Assembly: GCA_902552345.1 (NCBI GenBank)
Contig: CACDGO010000001.1
Coordinates: 186,001-250,000 of the forward strand
Direction of reading: 5' to 3'
Length of the DNA stretch: 64,000 bases
DNA from: an uncultured Pelagibacteraceae bacterium
GTDB lineage: Bacteria > Pseudomonadota > Alphaproteobacteria > Pelagibacterales > Pelagibacteraceae
The notes under the pieces were generated by a model. That model saw only the letters and a list, made by a program, of their open reading frames with translations, made no database searches and was not told where the DNA came from. The translations under genes were made by a program, and so were the position numbers. Shown here in pieces: positions 20,265-31,516 of this stretch; positions within the stretch are counted from its first letter, which is position 1; each line of letters begins with the position of its first letter.

Positions 20265-21558
20265 CTTGTAAGCCACTAAATTGGCTTTTTCCTAACTGGA
20301 TATTCCCGCCATGAGAATTGATTATATCTTCTACAATTGCAAGCCCTAATCCAACTCCAGATTTATTAAGACTCCTGCTTTTATCAAGTCTAAAAAAAGG
20401 TTTAAAAACATTTTTAAATTGATCTTCTGGTATTCCAGGACCATCATCATCTATTATAATCATTGCTCGATTTGAAAATTTTTGTAAATTAACAAAAACT
20501 TTTTTTCCATATGTTAAACCGTTCTGTATGACATTTTCAAATGATCTTTTTAATGCTACTGGTCTACCTTTTATGATAATAACTTCGCTGTTATTAATTC
20601 TTAAATTATCATTATTAAAGTTTTTATATATTTCGTCAAACAATGAGTTTAAATTTATATCAATGGTTGTTTCTTGTGCTTGTGTTTTAGCGAATTGCAG
20701 ATAATCATTAAGCATCTTTTCCATTTCATCAATATCCTTAGACATATTCTTGGATAAGTCTTTTTGACTAAGCATTGCTAGTTGTAATTTCAATCTGGTT
20801 AGAGGAGTTCTTAGATCATGACTAATGCCAGATAACATCTCTGATCTTTGATTCAAGTGCCGGTTTATTCTCTTTGCCATTCGGTCAAATTCATAAGCTG
20901 CTTTACGAATTTCTTGTGCTCCCGAAGGTCTAAAATCATTGACATAGTCACCTTTGCCAAATCTTTCAGCTGCTTTAGCTAATTTAACTAAAGGTCTAGT
21001 TTGATTTTTTAAAAATATTAAAGCGATTACAATTAAAACAATTGAAGGTAAAGTTGTCCATAAGACAAATAATCTTACCGAAGAAGTAGAAACCATTTCT
21101 TTTGGGACTAAAAACTCAATTACATCTTTTTCAGATTTAATTTTAATTTCCACTGCTTTTTTGAATTTAGAAGTACTAAACCAATAATTATTATTTCCAA
21201 AAACAGATTTCAGTTCTCTCCTTAAAGATCTATCCATAGGGCTGAACTTTCTTTCACCTGATATTTGAGGGAATTCATTCTGATTAATACCGATTTCAAA
21301 ATTAAAATTATTTTTATAACTATCAGTAAAAAAATCTAAATTTTTTTTATCGTTCTTATAAATTTCTTCTATAGTTTTTAATTGCGCTACAAGAGATCTC
21401 GTAGTATTTTTATTAGCTTTTATCCAAATACTATCATAAAAAACTATTGTAATAATCAATTGAAGCAAAATAGTTGGAGCAGCAACAATTATTAAAGCTC
21501 TATAAAATAGTCTTTTTGGTAAAATAATTTTTAAAATTTTATTGAATCCAGAGAACAT
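20242..21558 (-). CDS. EnvZ-type sensor histidine kinase
   Basis: Two TMs, HAMP-like region, GISHDLRTPLTRLKLQLAM H-box, NVIQNGLTYG, DDDGPGIPEDQ, GVGLGLAIV. Confidence 0.94.
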   Translation of the reverse strand: MFSGFNKILKIILPKRLFYRALIIVAAPTILLQLIITIVFYDSIWIKANKNTTRSLVAQLKTIEEIYKNDKKNLDFFTDSYKNNFNFEIGINQNEFPQISGERKFSPMDRSLRRELKSVFGNNNYWFSTSKFKKAVEIKIKSEKDVIEFLVPKEMVSTSSVRLFVLWTTLPSIVLIVIALIFLKNQTRPLVKLAKAAERFGKGDYVNDFRPSGAQEIRKAAYEFDRMAKRINRHLNQRSEMLSGISHDLRTPLTRLKLQLAMLSQKDLSKNMSKDIDEMEKMLNDYLQFAKTQAQETTIDINLNSLFDEIYKNFNNDNLRINNSEVIIIKGRPVALKRSFENVIQNGLTYGKKVFVNLQKFSNRAMIIIDDDGPGIPEDQFKNVFKPFFRLDKSRSLNKSGVGLGLAIVEDIINSHGGNIQLGKSQFSGLQVKISLPF

Positions 21559-22213
21559 AGCCTGAGCCCCTTATAGTTTGTAAATATTTCGGATTTTTAG
21601 GATCTATTTCCAATTTTTGTCTAAGTCGAGTTATCATCACATCAATCGATCTTTCTTGACCAATACCTGAAATTATTCCTATTTCCTCACGAGTATAAGT
21701 TTTACCCGGATTTGATAACATTTCTACAAGAACTTTTTTTTCTGAATTATTAATTTTTTTATTTTTATCTTTCAAACTAATAATCATTTTATTTAGATCA
21801 ATACTCGCATCACCTACGATATGTTTTGAATTTAGGTCAATTTTATTTGTAAGTTTTATAATATTTTTTATCCTGAGAAGAAGTTCTTTTGGCTCGAAAG
21901 GTTTCCCAATGTAATCATCTGCTCCAAGTTCAAGTCCTTTAATTCTATTTTCTACTTCTCCTTTTGCTGTCAATAAAATTATTGGAACTTTGATTTCCTT
22001 TTTAATATCTTTTGTTAATTCATAACCATTTTGTCCTGGCATCATCACATCGAGAATAATTATGTCAAACTTAAGATATTCTAATTTCATTTTTGCTTGC
22101 TCTGCATTTTCTGCAGTGGACACAGCAAACTGATTTTCAATTAAGAAATCTTTTAAAAGGCTTCTTATTCTATCATCGTCATCAACAACTAAAATATGTA
22201 ATTTATTTTCCAT
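21539..22213 (-). CDS. OmpR-family response regulator
   Basis: ILVVDDDDRIRSLL receiver, DIIILDVMMPGQNG, winged helix SIDVMITRLRQKLEIDPKNPKYLQTIRGSGYVL. Confidence 0.95.
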   Translation of the reverse strand: MENKLHILVVDDDDRIRSLLKDFLIENQFAVSTAENAEQAKMKLEYLKFDIIILDVMMPGQNGYELTKDIKKEIKVPIILLTAKGEVENRIKGLELGADDYIGKPFEPKELLLRIKNIIKLTNKIDLNSKHIVGDASIDLNKMIISLKDKNKKINNSEKKVLVEMLSNPGKTYTREEIGIISGIGQERSIDVMITRLRQKLEIDPKNPKYLQTIRGSGYVLWIQ

Positions 22214-22643
22214 CTATTATTTTTTTTAAGACATCTTTAAATTTTATAACTGAGTCTGAGCTAGAGTTCTTTAAAGCATTAAATATTCTTTTTTTTTGAG
22301 AATTATAAACACTTTCAAAAAAAATTTTACCCTCCTTATCTAGAAATAGATTTTTTTTTCTTGTATCATTTTCATCCTGTATTTGTTTAATAAATTTGGC
22401 ATTGATTAAATCCCTTAAAACCCTATTTAGACTTTGTTTTGTTACTTTTAATTTAAATATTAATTCGCCCAAATTTATTCCAGGATTACTCTCAATTAAG
22501 TGTAATGCCCTCAAATGTGCTGGACCCAAAAAGTTTTCTGCTAAAATTTTCTTAGGATCCGAAAAGGTTTCGCGGTAGGCATAGTAAAGAAGCTGTATAA
22601 ACTCTTTTATTTGATCGTCTTTAAGATATAATAAATCTTTCAT
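22203..22643 (-). CDS. MarR-family transcriptional regulator
   Basis: LGPAHLRALHLIESNPGINLGELIFKLKVTKQSLNRVLRDLINAKFIKQIQDENDTRKKNLFLDKEG wHTH and wing. Confidence 0.9.
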   Translation of the reverse strand: MKDLLYLKDDQIKEFIQLLYYAYRETFSDPKKILAENFLGPAHLRALHLIESNPGINLGELIFKLKVTKQSLNRVLRDLINAKFIKQIQDENDTRKKNLFLDKEGKIFFESVYNSQKKRIFNALKNSSSDSVIKFKDVLKKIIDGK

Positions 22644-22719
22644 AATGGTAAGTTATATTGACTTATCCTTATTTGGAATATACTTTTTTAGATAAAAAAA
22701 ATCTATATATTTGCTTTTG

Positions 22720-23607
22720 ATGGAAACTATACCTTACGATAAAAGATCAGGAAAAATTTGGTTCAACGGTAAAACTGTTGATTGGAAAGACGCAAATATT
22801 CACATTTTGAATCATGGTTTACACTATGCAAGTTGTGTTTTTGAAGGAGAAAGAGTTTATGACGGAGATATTTTTAAACTTGAGGAACATACGGAAAGAT
22901 TATTTTATTCTGCAAAAAGAATGGGCATACAGGTCCCATATTCCCAAGAGGAGATAAACAAAGCTTGCAAAAATATTGTTAATATTCAAAAGGTAAAAAA
23001 TGGATATGTAAGACCTTTAATTTGGAGGGGAAGCGAAATGATGGCCATCTCTGCACAAAAAAATAAGATTCATGTAGCAATAGCAACATGGGAATGGGGA
23101 TCATATTTTGATCCAAAATTAAAATTAAATGGAATTAAATTAAATATTTCTAGCTGGAGGAGACCCGCTCCTAATACTATTCCATGGGACACGAAGGCTG
23201 CGGGTTTATATATGATTTGTACACTCTCGAAACATGAGGCGGAAGCCCAAGGTTTTACAGACTCTTTGATGTTAGATCATGAGGGAAATATTGCTGAGGC
23301 AACGGGCGCAAATGTTTTCTTTAAAAGTGAAGGTGGGGAATTACATACTCCAGTCCCAGATTCCTTTTTAGATGGCATTACAAGACGGGAGGTCATAAAA
23401 ATTGCTAAATCAAAAGGAATTAAAGTAATAGAGAGAAAAATTAAACCCGAGGAAATGCAAAATTTTGTAGGATGCTTTCTTACAGGTACAGCTGCAGAAA
23501 TTACTCCTGTATCAAAAATTAACGAGTATAATTTTAAAGTTTGTAATGTAATTTCTGATTTAAATGATGCCTACCAAAGTTTAGTCAGAAAAGATTCTGC
23601 CGCTTAA
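22720..23607 (+). CDS. ilvE: Branched-chain amino acid aminotransferase
   Basis: Fold-type IV PLP: HILNHGLHYASCVFEGERVY, WDTKAAGLYMICTLSKHEAEAQGFTDSLMLDHEGNIAEATGANVF. Confidence 0.95.
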   Translation: METIPYDKRSGKIWFNGKTVDWKDANIHILNHGLHYASCVFEGERVYDGDIFKLEEHTERLFYSAKRMGIQVPYSQEEINKACKNIVNIQKVKNGYVRPLIWRGSEMMAISAQKNKIHVAIATWEWGSYFDPKLKLNGIKLNISSWRRPAPNTIPWDTKAAGLYMICTLSKHEAEAQGFTDSLMLDHEGNIAEATGANVFFKSEGGELHTPVPDSFLDGITRREVIKIAKSKGIKVIERKIKPEEMQNFVGCFLTGTAAEITPVSKINEYNFKVCNVISDLNDAYQSLVRKDSAA

Positions 23608-24188
23608 TCCTTGTTGTCCTCATTGATAGCATAATCTATACCTTTTCTTAAGTAATCGTAACCTGTATATAAAGTTAAAAAAGCAGATAACCATAAAAGA
23701 ATAATTCCTACAGTCTGTGCATTATAATCTTGAAAATTAATTATTTTATTTCCTATATCACCAGTTAAAAGGATAGCAATCGATGTCATCTGAATAAAAG
23801 TTTTCAACTTTGATAAACTTGTAACTTGCATTGCTACTTTTCCTTTTGCTAAATACTCTCTTAATCCTGATACTAAAATTTCTCTAGTTAAAATAATTAC
23901 AGCAGCAATTACTTCATAGTTTTTGATTGTGCCATTCATCACAAGTAAAATAAGCGCTGCTGAAACCAATATTTTGTCTGCAATAGGATCTAATATTTCT
24001 CCTAATTTTGATTCTTCCTTAAATAATCTTGCAAGCAAACCATCTAGATAGTCAGTAAAACTTGCAAGAACAAATAAAAAAAAAGGAATTAGATCTCCAA
24101 AAAAACCTGGAATGAAAAAAGTCACAACAAATATTGGAACAATAATAATTCGACCAATAGTAAGTATGTTAGGTATTTTTAGTTTCAT
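23604..24188 (-). CDS. pgsA: CDP-diacylglycerol-glycerol-3-phosphate 3-phosphatidyltransferase
   Basis: CDP-alcohol phosphotransferase signature SFTDYLDGLLARLFKEESKLGEILDPIADK. Confidence 0.95.
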   Translation of the reverse strand: MKLKIPNILTIGRIIIVPIFVVTFFIPGFFGDLIPFFLFVLASFTDYLDGLLARLFKEESKLGEILDPIADKILVSAALILLVMNGTIKNYEVIAAVIILTREILVSGLREYLAKGKVAMQVTSLSKLKTFIQMTSIAILLTGDIGNKIINFQDYNAQTVGIILLWLSAFLTLYTGYDYLRKGIDYAINEDNKD

Positions 24189-26027
24189 TTATTCGTGAAA
24201 ATAATCATATATTTTCTTTGCAATATTGTCTTCTATTCCCTCAACTGATTTTAAATCATCAAAACTCGCTGACTCCACTGCTCTAGCTGACCCAAAATGA
24301 TTTAGTAAAGCCCTTTTTCTTTGTTTTCCTATTCCTTGAATTTGATCAAGCAAAGACTTGCTAAGGTTTTTCTTTCTTTTAGCTCTGTGTGTGCTTATCG
24401 CAAATCTATGTGCTTCATCTCGAAGTCTTTGTACGAAAAATAATAATGGATCATTTCTTTCTAAAATATATTCTTTACTTTTATAATAGATTTTTTCCTC
24501 TCCAGCATTTCTTCTTTTACCCTTCGCTACAGCTAAAATTGGTAAGTCGTGTAATCCTAATTCATTAAGAACTTCTCTAGAAACAGAATATTGTCCTTTT
24601 CCACCGTCTATCATTATTAAGTCTGGCAATGACAGTGAACCAGATTTTTCTTTAATAGCTTTTGAAAATCTTCTAAATAAAACTTCTTTCATCATCCCAT
24701 AGTCATCATTTTTGATTTTTTCATCTTTAATATTGAATTTTCTATATCTTTTCTTAACAAAACCTTCATTACTAAAACAAATTAATGATCCAACTGAGTC
24801 AGTTCCCTGAATGTGGCTATTATCGTAAACTTCTATCAATTCTATATTATTATTAATATTAAATTTAGATGCTAATTCTTCTATAAGATTATTGTTAGTA
24901 TCAGATTGAACAAGTTTTTGTTTTAAAGATTGTTTTGCATTTTTCTCTGCAAGTTTAGAAATACTTATCTCATTTTTACTTTTTGCTAGCTTAATAATAA
25001 TATCTTTTTTATCCTTGTCGGAGAATGTTTTTTCAACAAGTTTTTTATCTTTGACTTCACAGTTAGTTAATATCAGCCTCGGAATAGTTTTGTTTTCATA
25101 AAATTGGGATATAAAAGAGCTTATTATATCTTCTACACTGTCATCTGGATCATGTTTTGGATAAAAAGCCTGATTACCCCAGTTTTGTTTTGATCTAAAA
25201 AAAAACACTTGCACACATGTTTTTCCTGTCTCTTTATAAATACTGATAACATCAGCTTCTGTTAAATTTGTTTGATTTATTTTCTGAGAGGTTTGTATTT
25301 GAGTTAATGCTTTTATTCTATCTCTAGCTATAGCTGCTTTCTCATAATCCAATTCCTTACTAGATTTTTCCATTTCTTTGGATAAGTTTTTCTGAATTCT
25401 TCTAGATTTACCCGAAATAAAATCAATAGCGTCCGCAACTGTAGATCCGTATTCTTTTTGATTTATGTGCCCAACACATGGGGCAGAACATCTTTTAATT
25501 TGATATAAAATACATGGTCTATCTCTATTTTTAAAAACAGTGTCATCACAGACTCTCAAAAGAAAAATTTTTTGTAAAATTTTTATCGTCCAATTAGCAG
25601 AACCAATTGATGCAAATGGACCAAAATAATATCCTGTTTTTGATTTTTTCCCTCTTAATTTTGTAAGTTGTGGCCACTTATCTTTATTCCCAATGTAAAT
25701 ATAAGGAAAAGATTTGTCATCTCGCAAAAGTATGTTGTAACGAGGTTTATGTTTTTTTATTAAATTTGCTTCTAATAGTAGAGCCTCACTTTCATTACTT
25801 GTAGTAGTAGTCTCAAGATTATGCGTAAGCGAAAGCATTCTCTCAGTTCTAATAGGAAGATTAGACTCAGTGACATAGCTTTTGAGCCTATTTGGGATAT
25901 TTTTAGCTTTACCAATATATAGAATTTCACCAGTGGAACTAATCATTTTGTAAACACCGGGGTTTTTTGGTATTAGCGGTATTTTTTCTTTTATTACTTT
26001 TTTTCCTAACTCTAAACTATTAATCAT
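24189..26027 (-). CDS. uvrC: Excinuclease ABC subunit C
   Basis: GIY-YIG domain [40 protein letters not shown]-terminal HhH. Confidence 0.98.
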   Translation of the reverse strand: MINSLELGKKVIKEKIPLIPKNPGVYKMISSTGEILYIGKAKNIPNRLKSYVTESNLPIRTERMLSLTHNLETTTTSNESEALLLEANLIKKHKPRYNILLRDDKSFPYIYIGNKDKWPQLTKLRGKKSKTGYYFGPFASIGSANWTIKILQKIFLLRVCDDTVFKNRDRPCILYQIKRCSAPCVGHINQKEYGSTVADAIDFISGKSRRIQKNLSKEMEKSSKELDYEKAAIARDRIKALTQIQTSQKINQTNLTEADVISIYKETGKTCVQVFFFRSKQNWGNQAFYPKHDPDDSVEDIISSFISQFYENKTIPRLILTNCEVKDKKLVEKTFSDKDKKDIIIKLAKSKNEISISKLAEKNAKQSLKQKLVQSDTNNNLIEELASKFNINNNIELIEVYDNSHIQGTDSVGSLICFSNEGFVKKRYRKFNIKDEKIKNDDYGMMKEVLFRRFSKAIKEKSGSLSLPDLIMIDGGKGQYSVSREVLNELGLHDLPILAVAKGKRRNAGEEKIYYKSKEYILERNDPLLFFVQRLRDEAHRFAISTHRAKRKKNLSKSLLDQIQGIGKQRKRALLNHFGSARAVESASFDDLKSVEGIEDNIAKKIYDYFHE

Positions 26028-26419
26028 ACTTTTGATTTTGATACCTCAATGCCAACAGATTTGGTTTTCTTTAAGATATCTAACTTTTCTATCTTAAGAT
26101 TAATTTTTTTAACAAGTTTATTTCTAAATATCATATTGAAAATATTTTCTGCTAAGTCTTCAAGTAACTCGTGATGTTTTAGATAAGCGATTTTCTCAAT
26201 TTTACTAACAATTTCCTCATAATTAAGTATTGAATTCAAATCTTTGTTATTTGGAGTCACATATGGATTTGTCAAAATTTCAATATTAAATTTTACTCTT
26301 TGTCTCTTTTTTTTCTCAAAATTGTGTATTCCTATAGAAATATTTAAGATTAAATCTTTTATAATTACTTTTCTTTTATATTTAAATTTTTCTTTTTTTT
26401 TAAATTTAATTATTTTCAT
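26024..26419 (-). CDS. folB: Dihydroneopterin aldolase-like
   Basis: [31 protein letters not shown]; adjacent SDR; ~131 aa. Confidence 0.85.
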   Translation of the reverse strand: MKIIKFKKKEKFKYKRKVIIKDLILNISIGIHNFEKKKRQRVKFNIEILTNPYVTPNNKDLNSILNYEEIVSKIEKIAYLKHHELLEDLAENIFNMIFRNKLVKKINLKIEKLDILKKTKSVGIEVSKSKV

Positions 26420-27171
26420 TCTTTTATATTAATAATATCTGGTGTTTGCCATGCCAATCTTTGCCCGCTATCAACATTAATTATCTCTCCTGTGATATTT
26501 TTATTTTCAATAAGAAACTTTACTCCATTACATATGTTTTCTAAATCTACTTTTTTTTTTAAGAGCGTAGATTTCCATTGTTTTTTGAAATGCCTTTCAG
26601 ATTGTCTTTTGTTTTTTAATGTTGGTCCGGGTGAAATACCATTTACTCTTATGTTAGGCGCTAATTTCATAGCTGATGTTTTTGTAAAAGTGGCCAACGA
26701 AGATTTACTTAAAGTGTAACAGAAAAAAAAAGGAGTTAATTTTTCAACTCTTTGATCAATAATATTAATGATACATCCCTCTTTGTTTTTAATTAATCTT
26801 TTAAAATTTTGCGTCATGATTGCTGGTGCTTTTAAGTTGACATTCATATGTTTTGTAAAGGATTTTTCAGAAAAATTTTCAAGATTATCGTTTTCAAAAA
26901 TAGATGCATTATTAATTAAACAATCTAATCCTTTCAGAGTTTTATAAGCTTTTTTTATTAAAGTTTCGGTTTGTTTAAGATTATTTAAATCAGCTTTAAA
27001 TAAGTATGCTTCAGCCCCTAGTTTCTCTAATTCTTTTTTTAATTTTAAAGCGCTACTTTTAGATTTGTTAAAGTGAATACCTATTTTTGTTTCAAAGCTA
27101 ACTAAACTTTTAGCGATTGCAGACCCTATTCTAGTAGCTCCGCCAGTGATGATTATTTTTTTGGCTTCCAT
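26416..27171 (-). CDS. Short-chain dehydrogenase/reductase, FolM/pteridine reductase-like
   Basis: [17 protein letters not shown] (GGAxRIG), [26 protein letters not shown]; operon with folB. Confidence 0.85.
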   Translation of the reverse strand: MEAKKIIITGGATRIGSAIAKSLVSFETKIGIHFNKSKSSALKLKKELEKLGAEAYLFKADLNNLKQTETLIKKAYKTLKGLDCLINNASIFENDNLENFSEKSFTKHMNVNLKAPAIMTQNFKRLIKNKEGCIINIIDQRVEKLTPFFFCYTLSKSSLATFTKTSAMKLAPNIRVNGISPGPTLKNKRQSERHFKKQWKSTLLKKKVDLENICNGVKFLIENKNITGEIINVDSGQRLAWQTPDIINIKE

Positions 27172-29324
27172 TTTTTTATCGCTTTTCTCGGTTTTGTACC
27201 AGGCATACCCATAGTCGATCTTCCTTTTGGATAAACTTTACTTTTCAAATTATATTGAGATATTTTGGGATTCAAAGTTATTTCAAGTTCACTAGCTTCT
27301 AGTCTTCTCATTTCATCTCTTAGTTTAGCAGCCTCCTCAAATTCCAAATTAGATGCAGCTTCCTTCATTTTTCTGTTTAAAGCTTTAAGATGTTTTTTTA
27401 AGTTTCCACCTACGTTAGAGCCTTCACTGATTTTAACGTAATCTTTTTCATAAACAGATTCTAAAATATCACTTATCTCTTTTTTTACTGACTCAGCAGT
27501 TATTCCATTTTTCTTATTATATTTTAATTGTTTATTTCTTCTTCTGTCTGTTTCCTTAATTGCATTATCAATGCTCTTCGTGACTTTATCAGCATATAAA
27601 ATTACTTTACCATCAACATTTCGCGCTGCTCTTCCAATTGTTTGAATTAAAGAAGTTTCAGACCTTAAAAATCCCTCTTTATCAGCATCTAATATTGCTA
27701 CTAAAGCACACTCGGGAATATCTAATCCCTCTCTCAACAAATTAATTCCTATAAGAATATCAAACACCCCCATTCTCAAATCTCTTATGATCTCAATTCT
27801 TTCAAGAGTATCAATGTCAGAGTGCATATATCTTACTTTAAGACCATTTTCGTGAAGGTACTCAGTAAGATCTTCAGCCATTTTTTTTGTCAACGTTGTA
27901 GCAAGAACTCTATATCCTTTTTTTACAATCTCTTTTGCCTCGTGCATAAGATCGTCAACTTGAGTTTTAGCTGGCCTTATTTCAACCGGTGGGTCTATTA
28001 AACCTGTTGGTCTAATGATTTGGTCAATATATTTATTGCTTGTTTGTTTTAGTTCCCAAGGTCCTGGGGTAGCAGAGACAAAAACAGTTTGTGTTCTCAT
28101 TAAATCCCACTCTTCAAATTTCAAAGGTCTATTATCCATACATGAAGGGAGTCTAAATCCGTATTCAGCTAACGTACTTTTTCTCGTACGGTCACCTTTA
28201 TACATTCCATTTAATTGTGGGACTGTTACGTGGCTTTCGTCTACAAATATAATTGCATTATCTGGAAAATACTCAAATAGAGTAGGAGGAGGTTCACCAG
28301 CTTTCCTTCCTGATAAAAATCTTGAATAATTTTCTATTCCTGCACAAGTTCCGGTAGCTTCAATCATTTCTAGATCAAACTTAGTTCGTTCTCTTAATCT
28401 TTGTTCCTCTAAAAGTTTATTATTTTCTCTATGTTTTTTTAAAGTCTCAGCTAACTCAGATTTAATTTGCCTGATTGCTTGCTCGATTGTAGGCTTAGGA
28501 GTTATATAATGACTGTTAGCGTAAATTTTTATTATTGAGTAATCATTTGTCTTATCTCCAGTAAGTGGGTCAAATTCCTCAATTTTTTCCAATTTATTTA
28601 AATTAAAACTTATTCTCCAAGCTCTATCTTCTAAGTGTGATGGAAAGATCTCTAAATTTTCTCCTCTTACCCTAAAAGTCCCCCTAAAAAAATTTTGATC
28701 ATTTCTTTTGTACTGTAAATTTATAAATGCTCTAATTAAATCGTCTCGCCCGTATTCATAATTTTTCTTTAAAGTAATAGTCATTTTCGAGTATGCCTCT
28801 ACAGAACCTAAACCATAAATACATGATACACTCGCAACAATAATCACATCATCTCTTTCCAACAAAGATCTTGTTGCCGAGTGTCTCATACGATCAATTT
28901 GTTCATTTATTGAGGCCTCTTTTTCAATATAAGTATCAGATCTAGGAACGTATGCTTCTGGAGTATAGTAATCGTAATATGATACAAAATATTCTACAGC
29001 ATTATCAGGAAAAAAACTTTTAAACTCTCCGTACAATTGAGCAGCTAAAGTTTTATTTGGTGCTAGAATTAGAGCTGGTCTATTAGCCTTTTCGATAACT
29101 TTTGCCATTGTAAACGTTTTACCTGATCCTGTGACCCCTAAAAGCACTTGTTCTTGTTTGTTATTTTTTAAGTTTTTTAATATTTGCTTTATGGCTTCTG
29201 GTTGGTCACCGCTAGGTTGAAAATCACTTTTGATTTTAAAATTAATACCTCCCTCTAACTTCTTAATTTTTTTTGAGTTATTAACTTCTAGATCAGCTAA
29301 TTTTTCTTGATAAGTATTTTGCAT
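27153..29324 (-). CDS. uvrB: Excinuclease ABC subunit B
   Basis: [54 protein letters not shown]. Confidence 0.98.
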   Translation of the reverse strand: MQNTYQEKLADLEVNNSKKIKKLEGGINFKIKSDFQPSGDQPEAIKQILKNLKNNKQEQVLLGVTGSGKTFTMAKVIEKANRPALILAPNKTLAAQLYGEFKSFFPDNAVEYFVSYYDYYTPEAYVPRSDTYIEKEASINEQIDRMRHSATRSLLERDDVIIVASVSCIYGLGSVEAYSKMTITLKKNYEYGRDDLIRAFINLQYKRNDQNFFRGTFRVRGENLEIFPSHLEDRAWRISFNLNKLEKIEEFDPLTGDKTNDYSIIKIYANSHYITPKPTIEQAIRQIKSELAETLKKHRENNKLLEEQRLRERTKFDLEMIEATGTCAGIENYSRFLSGRKAGEPPPTLFEYFPDNAIIFVDESHVTVPQLNGMYKGDRTRKSTLAEYGFRLPSCMDNRPLKFEEWDLMRTQTVFVSATPGPWELKQTSNKYIDQIIRPTGLIDPPVEIRPAKTQVDDLMHEAKEIVKKGYRVLATTLTKKMAEDLTEYLHENGLKVRYMHSDIDTLERIEIIRDLRMGVFDILIGINLLREGLDIPECALVAILDADKEGFLRSETSLIQTIGRAARNVDGKVILYADKVTKSIDNAIKETDRRRNKQLKYNKKNGITAESVKKEISDILESVYEKDYVKISEGSNVGGNLKKHLKALNRKMKEAASNLEFEEAAKLRDEMRRLEASELEITLNPKISQYNLKSKVYPKGRSTMGMPGTKPRKAIKKWKPKK

Positions 29325-29362
29325 TTTGTGTTAATAATAAATTAATTATATTATAAATTTCA

Positions 29363-30550
29363 ATGAGCATAGTTTCCAATAGTTTAAAACGTATAAAACC
29401 GTCGCCTACAATAGCTGTTACCTCAAAAGCAAGGGAAATGAGAGCTGCCGGAAAGGATGTTATAGGTTTAGGAGCTGGAGAGCCTGATTTTGATACCCCA
29501 GACAATATTAAAGAAGCAGCAATAGAAGCGATTAGAAAAGGGGATACAAAATATACTGCAGTGGATGGAACCCCAGCTCTAAAAAAAGCTATCCAAGCAA
29601 AATTTTCTAGAGAAAATGATTTATCATACGAGCTTGATCAAATTTCAGTTGGAACTGGTGGAAAGCAAGTTTTATATAATGCTTTTATGGCAACAATAAA
29701 TAAAGGTGACGAAGTAATTATTCCAGCCCCTTATTGGGTTTCTTACCCTGATATTGTTCTATTAGCTGGGGGAAAACCCAAAATTATAAAGTGCGATGAA
29801 AAAAATAATTTTAAATTAACACCAGAAAAATTAACAAAAGCAGTTTCAAAGAAAACAAAGTGGATAATTATAAACTCTCCATCTAATCCCACAGGCTCTG
29901 GTTATACAAAAGATGAGATAATATCTTTATCGAAGATTTTATTAAAATATAAAAATTTGTATATTTTAAGCGATGATATTTACGAACATATTACTTATGA
30001 CGGTTTTAAATTTTTTACAATCGCACAAATTGAAAAATTAAAAAGCAGAACTCTAACCATGAATGGAGTAAGTAAATCTTACTCAATGACTGGTTGGAGA
30101 ATAGGTTATGCTGCAGGTCCAAAAGAAATAATTAAAGCGATGGCTAAAATCCAATCTCAATCAACTAGTAATCCAACATCCATAAGTCAAGCAGCTGCAG
30201 TCGAGGCTTTAAACGGAACACAAGACTTTATTTCAGAAAGATCAAATTCTTTTAAAGAAAGAAGAAATTTTGTTGTTGATAGTTTAAATAACATAAAAGG
30301 TATAAGCTGTTTAAGTCCCGAGGGAGCTTTTTATGTTTTTCCAAACTGTAAAAAATTACTAAACAAGAAAACAAAACTTAAAACCGATAAAGATTTTGTA
30401 GAAAAACTTTTAGAAAAAGCTGAGGTAGCTGTGGTTCAAGGTTCTGCCTTTGGTTTAGATGGTTACTTTCGGATTTCTTACGCTACTTCAATGGAAAATT
30501 TGAAAAAAGCAATGAATAGAATTAAAACTTTTTGTGACAGCCTTAATTAG
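29363..30550 (+). CDS. Aspartate/aromatic aminotransferase class I
   Basis: GLGAGEPDFDTPDNIK, SPSNPTGSGYTKDEI, MNGVSKSYSMTGWRIGYAAG. Confidence 0.95.
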   Translation: MSIVSNSLKRIKPSPTIAVTSKAREMRAAGKDVIGLGAGEPDFDTPDNIKEAAIEAIRKGDTKYTAVDGTPALKKAIQAKFSRENDLSYELDQISVGTGGKQVLYNAFMATINKGDEVIIPAPYWVSYPDIVLLAGGKPKIIKCDEKNNFKLTPEKLTKAVSKKTKWIIINSPSNPTGSGYTKDEIISLSKILLKYKNLYILSDDIYEHITYDGFKFFTIAQIEKLKSRTLTMNGVSKSYSMTGWRIGYAAGPKEIIKAMAKIQSQSTSNPTSISQAAAVEALNGTQDFISERSNSFKERRNFVVDSLNNIKGISCLSPEGAFYVFPNCKKLLNKKTKLKTDKDFVEKLLEKAEVAVVQGSAFGLDGYFRISYATSMENLKKAMNRIKTFCDSLN

Positions 30551-31493
30551 ACTCAGAAAGATATTTTTCTGCTTCAAGTGCTGACATACAACCCATTCCA
30601 GCAGCGGTAACAGCTTGTCTAAAAATTTTATCCTTTACATCTCCTGCAGCAAAAACTCCTGGAATATTCGTTTCAGTAGAGTCAGGTTTTGTAATTAAAT
30701 AACCCTCTTTGTCCATTTTAAGTTGATCTTTAAATAAAGAGGTTGCTGGATCATGACCAATAGCAATAAATAAACCATCAACTTTAAGTTCTTTAACTTT
30801 ATTATCTTTTACATTTTTAACTTTTAATGCATTAACAGTTTTCGGCTCTTTAGTGCCAATAACATCTTCAACCACTGAGTCCCAAATAATTTCTATTTTC
30901 TTATTAGATTTCAATTTTGCTTGGAGCATTTTTTCTGCCCTAAGTTTGTTTCTCCTATGTATCAAATAAACCTTTGAAGCAAATTTAGTGAGGAACATTG
31001 CTTCCTCAACAGCGGCATTTCCTCCACCAACTACGGCTACTTCTTTCTCTTTAAAGAAAAATCCGTCACAAGTAGCGCATGCCGAAACTCCAAATCCTCT
31101 AAACTCTTGTTCAGATTTTAGATTTAACCATCTTGCTTGCGCTCCTGTTGAAATAATAAAACTATCTGCAGTATAAACCTGTCCACTATCACCTGTTGCT
31201 GAAAAAGGTTTTTTTGTTAAGTCAACTTTATTTATATGATCCTGTATCATCTCTGTGCCAACAGCTTCTGCTTGACCTTTCATTTCATCCATAAGCCATG
31301 GGCCCTGAATCACTTTTGAGTAACCAGGGTAATTTTCGACATCAGTTGTAGTAGTTAATTGTCCTCCAGGTTGAGAACCATGAACTAGTATTGGTTTAAG
31401 CATAGCTCTAGCCGCATAAATAGCTGCTGTATAGCCAGCTGGACCAGATCCAAGAATTAACACTTTTGTATGTTTTGTTGATTTATTATCCAT
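30543..31493 (-). CDS. trxB: Thioredoxin reductase
   Basis: GSGPAGYTAAIYAARA, CATCDGFFF redox motif, AAGDVKDKIFRQAVTAAGMGCMSALEAEKYL; start reassigned to MDNKSTKH. Confidence 0.96.
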   Translation of the reverse strand: MDNKSTKHTKVLILGSGPAGYTAAIYAARAMLKPILVHGSQPGGQLTTTTDVENYPGYSKVIQGPWLMDEMKGQAEAVGTEMIQDHINKVDLTKKPFSATGDSGQVYTADSFIISTGAQARWLNLKSEQEFRGFGVSACATCDGFFFKEKEVAVVGGGNAAVEEAMFLTKFASKVYLIHRRNKLRAEKMLQAKLKSNKKIEIIWDSVVEDVIGTKEPKTVNALKVKNVKDNKVKELKVDGLFIAIGHDPATSLFKDQLKMDKEGYLITKPDSTETNIPGVFAAGDVKDKIFRQAVTAAGMGCMSALEAEKYLSESN

Positions 31494-31516
31494 TATGTAA
31501 AGGTATATAATAACTA

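Noticed and set aside
28015-28329. 104-aa + strand ORF opposite uvrB
   Set aside because: Antisense shadow of conserved uvrB sequence.
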